Source: Streptomyces sp. ISL-98 (GTDB lineage Bacteria > Actinomycetota > Actinomycetes > Streptomycetales > Streptomycetaceae). From it: a DNA stretch of 37,161 bases. Under the pieces are notes generated by a model. The model was not told the DNA's origin. It did not search any database and was given only the letters and a program-made list of their open reading frames with translations. The translations under genes and the position numbers were made by a program. The stretch is from contig NZ_JAGGPB010000063.1 in NCBI RefSeq assembly GCF_018614055.1, positions 1 through 37,161 of the forward strand. The letters are read 5' to 3'. Positions 26,701 through 32,465 of the stretch are shown here, piece by piece; position 1 is the first letter of the stretch, and every line of letters begins with the position of its first letter.

Positions 26701-27161
26701 TCCCGTACGACAGCCTGCGCCGCCGACTCCGCCTCGCGCTCCATCGCCTGCTGCGGCAGACTCACCGCGCCCAGGTCGCGTCCCGCGCGCAAAGCCCCCA
26801 GACCGTCCGGGCTCTGCACCGTGTGCAGCAGCTCATGGGCGAGCAGCCGCTGCCCGTCCGCCGTGCCCGGACGGTAGGCGCCCTCGCGGAAGAAGATGTC
26901 CTGACCGACCGCGACCGCGTCCGCGCCCAGCATGTCCGTGAGCGTGCCCGCGTCCCGGTCGGTGTGCAGCCGCACCCGGCTGAAATCGTGGCCGAGCTGC
27001 TCTTCCAGCTCCCGCCGCACGCTCAGATCCAGCGGCTGCCCGGCCCCGCTGACGATGTTCTTCGGCTCCGGCGTACGGGACTTGGCCCGCTCCTTGCGCT
27101 TGCGCCGCCGCTCGGCCTGCGCCGACTGGGCGTCCTGGGCGGAAGCATGGGACGTACTCAT
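20733..27161 (-). CDS. Giant DUF4157 (eCIS core domain) protein with candidate ADP-ribosyltransferase-like C-terminal toxin
   Basis: The product has 2142 residues. (1) About 40-120 is a DUF4157/eCIS core domain: PLDLSVRRELEEQLGHDFS, VRLHTD, and the metalloprotease-like HELLH at 109-113. (2) About 270-1225 is a long low-complexity region of Glu/Gln/Lys and Pro/Ala/Gly, partly coiled-coil-like. (3) About 1228-1560 is a chain of amphipathic to hydrophobic helices (for example KAINVLADALIAIGDVLLA and LPMMIASIVIEKVVSMIVP). (4) About 1560-1775 is a Lys/Pro/Ala linker. (5) About 1775-2142 is a globular tail. The last 170 residues contain VPRYLRR (about 1976), SPYISASK (2036-2042) and EVVIRRKIP with Glu2126, resembling the R-S-E order of ADP-ribosyltransferase toxins. 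DUF4157 proteins are cargo-associated in eCIS loci. The ATG overlaps the small upstream gene (ATGA). GC drops from about base 21700 towards the 3' end. The toxin activity is an inference. Confidence 0.85.
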   Translation of the reverse strand: MSTSHASAQDAQSAQAERRRKRKERAKSRTPEPKNIVSGAGQPLDLSVRRELEEQLGHDFSRVRLHTDRDAGTLTDMLGADAVAVGQDIFFREGAYRPGTADGQRLLAHELLHTVQSPDGLGALRAGRDLGAVSLPQQAMEREAESAAQAVVRDGEQAPEVEPDQATPGWLRYAMVDADRNRMELLDPATLVDRLANGVVRSLRGDPADLSGRVRLQLARMSPQLQDSVLDRLEVRLLSNEYDRVLDLAEAADVLPVDLQPAEVPEPETDLFELLGVERTQWKHKEESKQGSKDKQAEDSRGEQKDARARDEKRGGEQSRAQSDAAAEKAEAAQRTEQEDERAQARQQASQEQQQEEEKQGQDRERVDEAANERAQGQADGAEQAKEERKEQRDREEQDPEQANAPGADKRKRKDDAKKPADGSKQENLDPKAKGQPGPVRPEKVDERAEQRDSALSEHGLHEKDEDEDEPREEEKPLGLEAGADNEIGGEQDGDRDKGGAAKGGPELKPEDHLPDADLDLSSVPTADRITPGAAEPSVPTFPTPPPTKAERIEQQRETEAHEEDADGTGPEAKAPGEDEGPVEGEAPKPEGGPAAQAEDRSAKDLQPEKPTDQEVGPDPETTEKDQQEPEAEKQAAAEQQEQDDRAEGSGDGEEKPDAKDAQDEQRELKERGQQEERGGQGQGAASDKTAAVASGPDASPGPAAMRPAGAQTQKAPVEDRNPSPAARRDAEPPKSEREAAGPKSRIPKESGPGAAPRGSVGAAEQAGPTTAAGPGAAPSAAQAAVSPAGEQAASPGKMGAPAPEGAQAAPEASLEKDGGGCAPPEPAAEKEEGGGSCSGGGGGAAPEEKQQEPPDVSGQDPKAAIGTVSKLAPDQAAAAMPGVDAAADKKVGEEQQRLDANPPKRERPSGAPRTRSGPPEAAAPAAQVTGKVEKLGPEGQSEKQKAKGSEKAEGAKPTDNTPPPPAPVADKLTAEEAKNVDAAANAVPTVDPELQNKTVGPAPKIKLEGESDPKRTDDQAKALKEKQSDIQGTGREDAAKPMGEDQIFPDAPQEQLVGKAAGRAAGKGGGLKAGSTPKPGVGAVAKQERGSEIQGAAGQAQGDLVAKEKDQKQGEQQAKQEKQTEIDREVTQNAEKQTAERGRAADGAQRERESWRNEQDKKIEDADKKSEKEHGEKNKEIVKARDDKDKEVSDRKDNDNKQIDTEREKAEKEAEKKKEEEKPSGGFFGWVADKVKSAFNAILDAVTKVFDAARKLVNGIIDTFKEWANKAIDFVRDLAIKAINVLADALIAIGDVLLAAFPELRDKFRKAIEGLRDKAIAGVNALADGLKKAVNALLDALAAGLNKLLDVLEAGIKAVIKIYQAVILGAIKFAQAAIEALGKFAALIADIAPDPGGWISKAGSSAKAGITDHLWGAIKTGVKRWFDTKVEGILGLGKAVINVLVKGCVSIKQIGKMAWDAIIASLPMMIASIVIEKVVSMIVPAAGAILTIVQGLMAAWQSISSILSAFSKFWAYLKAVKAGPAACLFAEAVAAGIVALLDFIANFLMIRLAGATKGVGKRLKTMAEKIMKGLKKTGKGAKQAAGDAVNKARGAVRNATQALRKPPVAPKPSPSPKAPPKAKDAATPKSPAKPTPAKPKDTTSGPAKDKTPDKSPGQKDTTPETPKKKKEIEGPKPTKPKKPKSPAGEALAKAKSAVKSALKKVRNAGKTLGKKLKKSKPGKALKNSASKLRNVFKKKRDRLRDNKKNQQHQKRQNQDKRKRDEKSKESKLERLQKIIARIRPKIRGLLRRGIDGVAFRSLLAGIRAWYRLSKLTTQGRPDFAITAAVNPEQTFQQGVWDDQVAYLTLEDGYESFDIKDESAKLRAAIAARFRTMPPDADIHAIKKMCSEVAKYPLLKRGERLKWDDHQDSHLVSLVRPDKNGPSGLGMFRRNGGRYEEQARVKNQAPDQKVVKGPGGQFVLDAANQLVPRYLRRNITPADLERLNNEDDLVSSKEGEKKNKGKKSKRNNNPLRKPNRAAKSPADHAAGGYPSPYISASKQLDGDITDPNGYQIGGEEGRELKTPENEPQRVGSGIILIDLAQISRGDIFDLTSRRGQRTWELHNAVTGNHMLDVVEDVIRTQEVVIRRKIPFDAIAKIG

Positions 27162-27466
27162 CGCGACTCCCCCCGTCCCGAAAGACCCGCGTGCACCGCA
27201 CGCGCCAGCGCCTCACCGAGCCGCCCCGGCGAGGTGGTGGCCGGCAGTGGCGGCAGCCCGGACAGGGCGTCCAGCGCCCGGCCGCCGTCCGCGGCCAGCG
27301 GCACCCCCCGCTCCCGTACGAGCCGGGCCAGCTCCGCCTCGAAGGCGGCCGACACCCGGTCGGGGTCGAGCCGCTCGAAGCCGTCGAGCACCAGCTCGCC
27401 GATGTCCACCCGCACCGTGCGCGGTGCCTCGTTCCGCACCGTGCGCGGTTGCTCGTTCAGACCCAT
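27158..27466 (-). CDS. Small conserved eCIS-locus protein
   Basis: The 102-residue product has a core VDIGELVLDGFERLDPDRVS followed by FEAELARLVRERGVP. I recall short proteins of this kind beside eCIS ATPase genes but know no function. It is likely cytoplasmic, alpha-helical and soluble. It starts at 27466, inside the ATPase stop region (10-base overlap, ATGGGTCTGA), and ends with an ATGA overlap into the DUF4157 giant, so it is coupled to both. Its N-terminus is an 8-codon tandem duplication (NEQPRTVR / NEAPRTVR). It may help in cargo loading or act with the ATPase, by position only. Confidence 0.7.
   Translation of the reverse strand: MGLNEQPRTVRNEAPRTVRVDIGELVLDGFERLDPDRVSAAFEAELARLVRERGVPLAADGGRALDALSGLPPLPATTSPGRLGEALARAVHAGLSGRGESR
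27411..27458 (-). repeat. 24-base tandem duplication at the 5' end of the small gene
   Basis: Two adjacent 24-base units (27411-27434 and 27435-27458) differ at only two positions and encode an Arg-Thr-Val-Arg-containing octapeptide twice. The duplication keeps the frame, so it is tolerated. Its position next to the ATPase-small protein overlap suggests slippage at a tight junction. Confidence 0.8.
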
Positions 27467-29526
27467 CCGTGGACCTCCGACGGCGTCAAGGAGCGGTCCA
27501 GCTTGAGGTATTCGGTGCGCGCCGCCTCCAGCATGTGACGCATCTGGAGCCGGTCCCCCTCCTCGGCGGCGAGGAAGGCGCCCGACAGCGCGATATTGCG
27601 GATCGAGCCGCCCGCCACCGTCAGCCGGGCCAGCTGCTCCGGGTCGATGCCCTTCATCGGCGCCCGGTCGGGCAGCACCCGCCGCCAGATCTCGGCGCGC
27701 TCGCTCTCGCCGGGGAAGGGGAAGTCGACCACGAAGCGGATCCGGCGCATGAACGCCGTGTCCAGGGCCTGCTTCATATTCGTCGTGAGGATCGCCAGAC
27801 CCCGGTACGCCTCCATCCGCATCAGCAGATAGCTGACCTCGAGGTTGGCGTACCGGTCATGGCTGTCCTTGACCTCACTGCGCTTGCCGAACAGCGCGTC
27901 CGCCTCGTCGAACAGCAGCAGCGCGCCGCCGCGCTCGGCCGCGTCGAAGACCTTGCGCAGGTTCTTCTCGGTCTCACCGATGTACTTGCTGACCACCTGG
28001 GACAGATCGATGATGAACAGATCCAGCCCCAGCTCCTTCGCCATCACCTCGGCGGCGAGGGTCTTGCCGGTGCCGGAACCGCCCGCGAACAGCGCTGTGA
28101 CACCCAGCCCCCGGCGCAGCGTCGCCGCGAAACCCCACTCCTGGTAGACCGTCGCCCGCTGACGCACGTGCGCGACGATCTCGCGCAGGACCCTCAACTG
28201 CCGTTCCGCCAGTACCAGATCACCCCAGCCGGCCTGCGGCTCGATCCGCCGACCCAGCTCGTCCATGCCCATCCGGGCCTCGGTGAGCCCGGCCCGCCAG
28301 GCCAGCCCGGTGGCGTCCAGCTCGTCCTCACCGGGCAGATCGCGTACGACGGTCGCGCCGGCGGACCTGATCAGATGCGGTGGCAGCGAGAACTGCTCGA
28401 CGAGATCCTTCAGGTCCTCCTCGGACACCTCCGGTACGGCCTCGAAGGCGTCCGCCCACACACCCAGCTGCTCCTCGGTGTCCAGCGCCGGTACGGTGAC
28501 CCGCTCGCCGCGCGGCCGGGCCGTCTGCCGTGGATCCAGGCTGGAGACGACCAACGGCACCGCCGCGCTCTCGATGAACGCGTCGGTGGCAGCGGCCTGT
28601 TCACGGTCCAGTTCGCCGACCTCCACCAGCAGCGCGGCCGGCAGCAGGATCGCCTCGCGCTGCCACAGCCGAGCCAGCCGGTCGCGCTCGGCCGGGTCGG
28701 TGGGCGTGTCGTCGGCGGCCATCGCGTACAGGCCGAGACCGGAGCGGCGGGCCGCCGCGGCGGCGATGTCCGCGCGGGAGCGCAGATCGCCGCCGACCAG
28801 CTCGACGCGGAGCGGGGCGTGCAGCCCGGCGCCCGCCCAGCCCGCGGCGACCCGGCTCGCCGCCAGGTCGTACGAAGCGGGAAGGGAGTCGGGCACGGTC
28901 GTGCGGCGCAGCAGCCCGTGCAGCCGGGAGTCCAGATACGGCGAGCCGACCAGGAAGTGCAGGATGCGCTCGTCGAGCCGCAGCCGGGAAGTGGTCAGCC
29001 GGGTCTCGTCGTCCAGCTCGATCAGCCGCCAGCGGCGCAGCGGAGCGACGGGCGTCAACGCGCTCCAGTGCGGACCGGCGAGCGCGGCCAGGGCGAGGGA
29101 GAACGTCGGATGCGCCCGCTCCGGGTCGCCGCTCGCGGCGGCGCAGCGGCCGCCGGTGGTCGGGTCCAGCTCCGCCGCGGCGGCGAGCAGGACCACATCG
29201 CGCTCGAAGGGGCTGAGCCCGAAGCAAGCGACGAGCGCGTCGAGCGTGGCGGGGCCGACGGGACCGGAAGGGGCCGGCGCGGGCCCGCGGGCGCTGGTGA
29301 GTTCGGGCGCGCCGGAGTGAGCACGCGCCTGCTCGGGGCCCGCGTCGGTTCCGGTGGGCGCCTCACCGTCGCCGGGCCCGGTCCGGTGCTGCGCGCGCTG
29401 CGCATGGGCGTCGATGCGCGCGAGGACGGAGCGTACCGCCGCGGCCAGCGCCCGGCCGTCCGCGGTCGTGCCCTGACCTGCCCCCTCGTACGTGCCCATA
29501 CCCTCACCCGCCCCCGTGTTGCGCAC
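27457..29526 (-). CDS. cis15: AAA+ ATPase (Afp15/Pvc15-like)
   Basis: The 689-residue product has a C-terminal AAA+ domain: Walker A GGSGTGKT near residue 483, Walker B LLLFDEADALFG near 535, a sensor-1 segment AILTTNMKQALDTAFMRR and an arginine pair near RRIRFVVDFPFPG. The N-terminal 420 residues form the larger regulatory part typical of eCIS ATPases, with repeated LAALAGPHWSAL and RLDERILHFLVGSPYL features. In Afp/PVC loci this ATPase is needed for particle assembly or cargo loading, without being part of the particle. The start is a GTG at 29526; an ATG nine codons in (29499) preceded by GAGGG is the alternative. The stop overlaps the next gene by 10 bases. Confidence 0.92.
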   Translation of the reverse strand: MRNTGAGEGMGTYEGAGQGTTADGRALAAAVRSVLARIDAHAQRAQHRTGPGDGEAPTGTDAGPEQARAHSGAPELTSARGPAPAPSGPVGPATLDALVACFGLSPFERDVVLLAAAAELDPTTGGRCAAASGDPERAHPTFSLALAALAGPHWSALTPVAPLRRWRLIELDDETRLTTSRLRLDERILHFLVGSPYLDSRLHGLLRRTTVPDSLPASYDLAASRVAAGWAGAGLHAPLRVELVGGDLRSRADIAAAAARRSGLGLYAMAADDTPTDPAERDRLARLWQREAILLPAALLVEVGELDREQAAATDAFIESAAVPLVVSSLDPRQTARPRGERVTVPALDTEEQLGVWADAFEAVPEVSEEDLKDLVEQFSLPPHLIRSAGATVVRDLPGEDELDATGLAWRAGLTEARMGMDELGRRIEPQAGWGDLVLAERQLRVLREIVAHVRQRATVYQEWGFAATLRRGLGVTALFAGGSGTGKTLAAEVMAKELGLDLFIIDLSQVVSKYIGETEKNLRKVFDAAERGGALLLFDEADALFGKRSEVKDSHDRYANLEVSYLLMRMEAYRGLAILTTNMKQALDTAFMRRIRFVVDFPFPGESERAEIWRRVLPDRAPMKGIDPEQLARLTVAGGSIRNIALSGAFLAAEEGDRLQMRHMLEAARTEYLKLDRSLTPSEVHGWV

Positions 29527-29532
29527 CGTGCC

Positions 29533-30405
29533 TCAGCTCTCCTTGCCGTTGGTGTTGCTCTTGCCGTCCCCGCCCGCGCCGTCTTCGCCCCCGCCGGAGC
29601 CCTTCCGGGTACGGGAGGCGGGCACGGCCCGCTTGGCCGCCGTCCTGGCAGCAGTCGCCCTGGACGCGGCGCGTTTCTTCGCGGGTTCGGTGGCCGAGGG
29701 CGCCGGTGCGGCCGCGGCGCGCGCCGGTTCCTCGACCGGTTCCTCGCCCGGCGCCTCCACCGGCGGCGTACTCCCCGGCGGCACCGGCGCGCCCGGCGCC
29801 CCGAACGGCAGCACCTGTACCGTCCGCCGCTCCACCGGCTTCGCCGGGACCGGCTTCTCGCGGCCCTCGATCAGGACCAGCGACGCCTGGTACGCCACCG
29901 ACAGGGTGTACGGCGTCTGGTGCAGCATCCCCCAGAGCTTGGACGTCTCGTCGATGTCCATCACGGTCGGCGTGAAGCGCACCTTCTGAGGCGACTCGGC
30001 CAGATCGCTGCCCGCCAGATACGGACGCTCGGCGGCGAGCTCGATCATGTCCTTCGGCAGCACCGGGATTTCATGGAGCGTCCGTACCACGCACCCGATC
30101 AGCCGCTGCCCGACGAGCTCCGACTCCTCGCCGTACGCGCTGATCAGGTAGTGCAGATCCAGCGGCGCGGCAGGACGCTTGAGCAGCGTGCCGTCCGAGG
30201 CCCGTGTCGGCAGGTCGTTGTGGCGCATCGAGGCGTTCGGTGTGACCTGGTAGAGGAAGACGTTGATGGTCGGTTCGGCCGGCGGTTCGGCCGGCGGTTT
30301 ACGGGTCTCGACCTTGACCGCGATGTCCGTCTCCGGCCCCAGATTGTTCTCGATGAGCAGGGCCAGGGCCTGGGTGACCGTCGCGACGGCAAGTGCGTTG
30401 CTCAT
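29533..30405 (-). CDS. cis16: Tail cap/terminator protein (DUF4255, Pvc16_N; Afp16-like)
   Basis: The first 190 or so of 290 residues are a DUF4255/Pvc16 N-terminal domain: ALAVATVTQALALLIENNLG, TINVFLYQVTPNASMRHNDL, LDLHYLISAYGEESELVGQRL and TPYTLSVAYQASLVLIEG. This protein closes the sheath and tube at the distal end and sets particle length in Afp. The C-terminal 90 residues are an unstructured Pro/Ala/Lys tail (EEPARAAAAPAPSATEPAKK) not present in minimal family members. The gene follows the Pro-rich gene by four bases and precedes the ATPase gene by six, the order usual in these operons. Confidence 0.92.
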   Translation of the reverse strand: MSNALAVATVTQALALLIENNLGPETDIAVKVETRKPPAEPPAEPTINVFLYQVTPNASMRHNDLPTRASDGTLLKRPAAPLDLHYLISAYGEESELVGQRLIGCVVRTLHEIPVLPKDMIELAAERPYLAGSDLAESPQKVRFTPTVMDIDETSKLWGMLHQTPYTLSVAYQASLVLIEGREKPVPAKPVERRTVQVLPFGAPGAPVPPGSTPPVEAPGEEPVEEPARAAAAPAPSATEPAKKRAASRATAARTAAKRAVPASRTRKGSGGGEDGAGGDGKSNTNGKES

Positions 30406-30409
30406 GACC

Positions 30410-31135
30410 TCAGTTCCTCTTCTCGCCGCGCGACAGGTAGTCGTCCAGAGTCAGTGCGGGCGCGCGCCGTCCGGTGTGGTCGGGGCGGCCGGTCGCGGGG
30501 CGGCCTGCGCCGGGCGGCGGGGCGGCGCTCACCTCGAGCCGGCCGATCTGTACGTGCACGACCCGCTCGGCAGGCTTGGGCGCGCGCCGTCCCACCCCGT
30601 TCAGCGCGGCACCACGGGCGGTGGCCGTGTCAGCGCGGCGCGACAGTGCCGGGGAGACGGCAGCCACAGGAGCGGGATCCGCGGCGCGCGGCGTGGCCGT
30701 GGGCACATTCCGCGGCGACTCGGACGCGGCGGGCGTCGCTGAACGCCGGGACGCGCGCGGGCCGTCGGACGTGGCCGGACGCGGGCCCGGAGCGGGGTTC
30801 GCCGCAGGCCGCAGCAGCGGACCGGTCTCCGGCGCGACCCGCGGCGCGGGCCGCTCGGGCTCGCCGGGCCGTGCCGTCTCGGTCCGTACGACGGTGTGGT
30901 GGTCGGTCCGCACCTCGCGCTCGTACCGGACCAACTCGGCCGGTCCGAAAGCGGGCCCGGGCGCGGACGGGATCAGCGCCGCAGGCTCGTCGGGCTCCTG
31001 CGGGCCGCTCCGCAGCGCCTCGACCCGCTCGAACGGGCCGGGCAGCCGCGGCCGCACCCGCGCCGCGCCACCGGCGCCGCCGGCCGCGGGCACCGGCGCG
31101 TACCGGGCGAGCAGCCGGTCGAAGTAGTCAGGCAT
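30410..31135 (-). CDS. Pro/Ala-rich linker protein with conserved C-terminal motif
   Basis: The 241-residue product has three parts. The N-terminus PDYFDRLLARYAPVPA is probably helical. Residues about 30-185 are a low-complexity Pro/Ala/Arg stretch likely to be unfolded. The C-terminus has two conserved-looking motifs, VVHVQIGRLEVSA (about 190-202) and LTLDDYLSRGEKRN (the last 14). Short proteins ending in such an IGR-EV plus L-LDDYL pair are found near cap genes in eCIS and related phage-like loci; I know no function. The ATG at 31135 overlaps the gp26-like stop by 8 bases (ATGCCTGA). It could be a scaffold or flexible connector. Confidence 0.7.
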   Translation of the reverse strand: MPDYFDRLLARYAPVPAAGGAGGAARVRPRLPGPFERVEALRSGPQEPDEPAALIPSAPGPAFGPAELVRYEREVRTDHHTVVRTETARPGEPERPAPRVAPETGPLLRPAANPAPGPRPATSDGPRASRRSATPAASESPRNVPTATPRAADPAPVAAVSPALSRRADTATARGAALNGVGRRAPKPAERVVHVQIGRLEVSAAPPPGAGRPATGRPDHTGRRAPALTLDDYLSRGEKRN

Positions 31136-31874
31136 CTGCGCACAGCTCCAGGTAGTAACGACGCCGCAGCGGGCTGAGCGCCAGAATCTCCGGCTCGCTC
31201 CACCCGTAGGCGGTGGCGAGCAGATGGACATCGAGCATCAAGTCCCGGGCCCAGGTGTCCAGTTCGGTCCACAGATAGGAGGTGATATCCAGTTCGGCCG
31301 GGGTGGCCTCACCGCATTCGGGGCAGGCGACGTTCAGCGTCACATCGGCTGCCGGGTCGGCCTCCTCGGCCGTCTCGGCGAGCTGTTGCTCCACCCGCTC
31401 CGGCAGGAGGCCGGCCAGCCGTTCCGGGGGAACGGCCACCCCGCCCCGTACGGCCGACACCGTGCAGCGCGCCACGAGCAGCCGGCGCGCCTCCTGCGGA
31501 TCCGGTACGGCACCGGCCGCCGCGAGGTCGGCGACGGTGGGCAGCCGGAACTCGACCACCCATTCGCCCTCCTCCACTCGCAGCGGCCCGTCCGGTGTCC
31601 GCGTCCGGGAGCCCAGCAGCGTCGCGTCGAGGTCGAACTCCATGGCCTCGCCGCACGCCGCGCACTCGACACATACCTGCATGCGCTCGCCGAACAGCGC
31701 CCGGCGCAGCGCGAACAGGTCCGCCTCCCGCTCGCCGACCGGCATCGACAGCAGTTCGTCGGTGCCGGCCCCCGGGCGTGCCGCCCGGTGCAGCAGCAGA
31801 GACCGTCCCGAGTCATGCGTCGCCAGCCCGGCCTCCCAGGTGGCGAGCAGCTCGGCAGGCCCCGTCGGCGTCAT
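31128..31874 (-). CDS. T4 gp26-like baseplate/hub protein with zinc-ribbon cysteines
   Basis: The 248-residue product resembles the T4-type baseplate family seen in eCIS loci: an N-terminal helical part (ADLFALRRALFGERM), a central strand part (EWVVEFRLPTVADLAAAG, then ARRLLVARC), and a C-terminal helical part (TELDTWARDLMLDVHLLATAYGWSEPEILALSPLRRRYYL). Two Cys pairs (Cys71-x2-Cys74 and Cys184-x2-Cys187) can form a zinc ribbon across the chain. It probably assists hub or baseplate assembly. GGAGG lies eight bases before the ATG. The last eight bases overlap the next start. Confidence 0.78.
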   Translation of the reverse strand: MTPTGPAELLATWEAGLATHDSGRSLLLHRAARPGAGTDELLSMPVGEREADLFALRRALFGERMQVCVECAACGEAMEFDLDATLLGSRTRTPDGPLRVEEGEWVVEFRLPTVADLAAAGAVPDPQEARRLLVARCTVSAVRGGVAVPPERLAGLLPERVEQQLAETAEEADPAADVTLNVACPECGEATPAELDITSYLWTELDTWARDLMLDVHLLATAYGWSEPEILALSPLRRRYYLELCADA

Positions 31875-31911
31875 CCCTCATTCCTCCGGTGGTGCGCTGG
31901 TGCGGCGGCTC

Positions 31912-32436
31912 TCAGGCCGGATGGGTGAACGAGGGCTCCACCGGCTCCTCCACCTCGTAGTCCCGTTCCCAGCCCTCGCATTCGAGCTTGACGCTCTGGA
32001 TGGCGACGGCGTTGGCGTTGGCGTCCAGCTCGCCGAGCACCTGGTACTCGCTCACCCAGGCGCGGTAGAGCTTGTGCGAGACGGCCACCTGCCCGGCCTC
32101 GTTGAGGACCTGGATGATGATGTCCTTGCGGAAGTCGCGCAGCGAGACCTCCGAGCCGAGGCCCGCGCCGATCTGCCAGACCTTGTTGGCCCAGCGGTCG
32201 AACTCAGGGTCGTGGGTGACGCCGCGCTCGAGCGTGACACCCTCGAACTCCGAGCGGCCGGGCGATTTGCGCGGCGAGCTCGGGTCACCGCCGTGGCGGT
32301 GCTTGACCACCTCGGTGGTGCGCTTCAGAGGACTGATCTTGCTGATGCCCGCGACCGTTCGACCGTCCCAGAGGACCAGGAACTTGAAATTCTTGTAGGG
32401 GTCGAAGCGATGGGCGTTTATCTGGAACTCAGCCAT
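31912..32436 (-). CDS. cis1: Inner tube protein (gp19/Hcp-like; Afp1-like)
   Basis: The 174-residue product is a typical phage tail tube protein: FDPYKNFKFLVLWDGRTVAG, SKISPLKRTTEVVKHRHGGD, then FEGVTLERGVTHDPEFDRW and VAIQSVKLECEGWERDYEV. These form the beta-barrel ring that stacks into the inner tube through which cargo passes. It starts at 32436 with an AAGGAAAC site; the longer open frame above is not used. There is one tube gene in the locus, whereas Afp/PVC have several tube paralogues, so the system is a minimal type. Confidence 0.93.
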   Translation of the reverse strand: MAEFQINAHRFDPYKNFKFLVLWDGRTVAGISKISPLKRTTEVVKHRHGGDPSSPRKSPGRSEFEGVTLERGVTHDPEFDRWANKVWQIGAGLGSEVSLRDFRKDIIIQVLNEAGQVAVSHKLYRAWVSEYQVLGELDANANAVAIQSVKLECEGWERDYEVEEPVEPSFTHPA

Positions 32437-32465
32437 CGGTTTCCTTCGTGTTCCTTTTCCTTGGG

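Noticed and set aside
26932..31155. Plus-strand open frame of about 1400 codons
   Set aside because: It covers the antisense of six supported genes and is low in recognisable structure; it arises from third-position GC bias.
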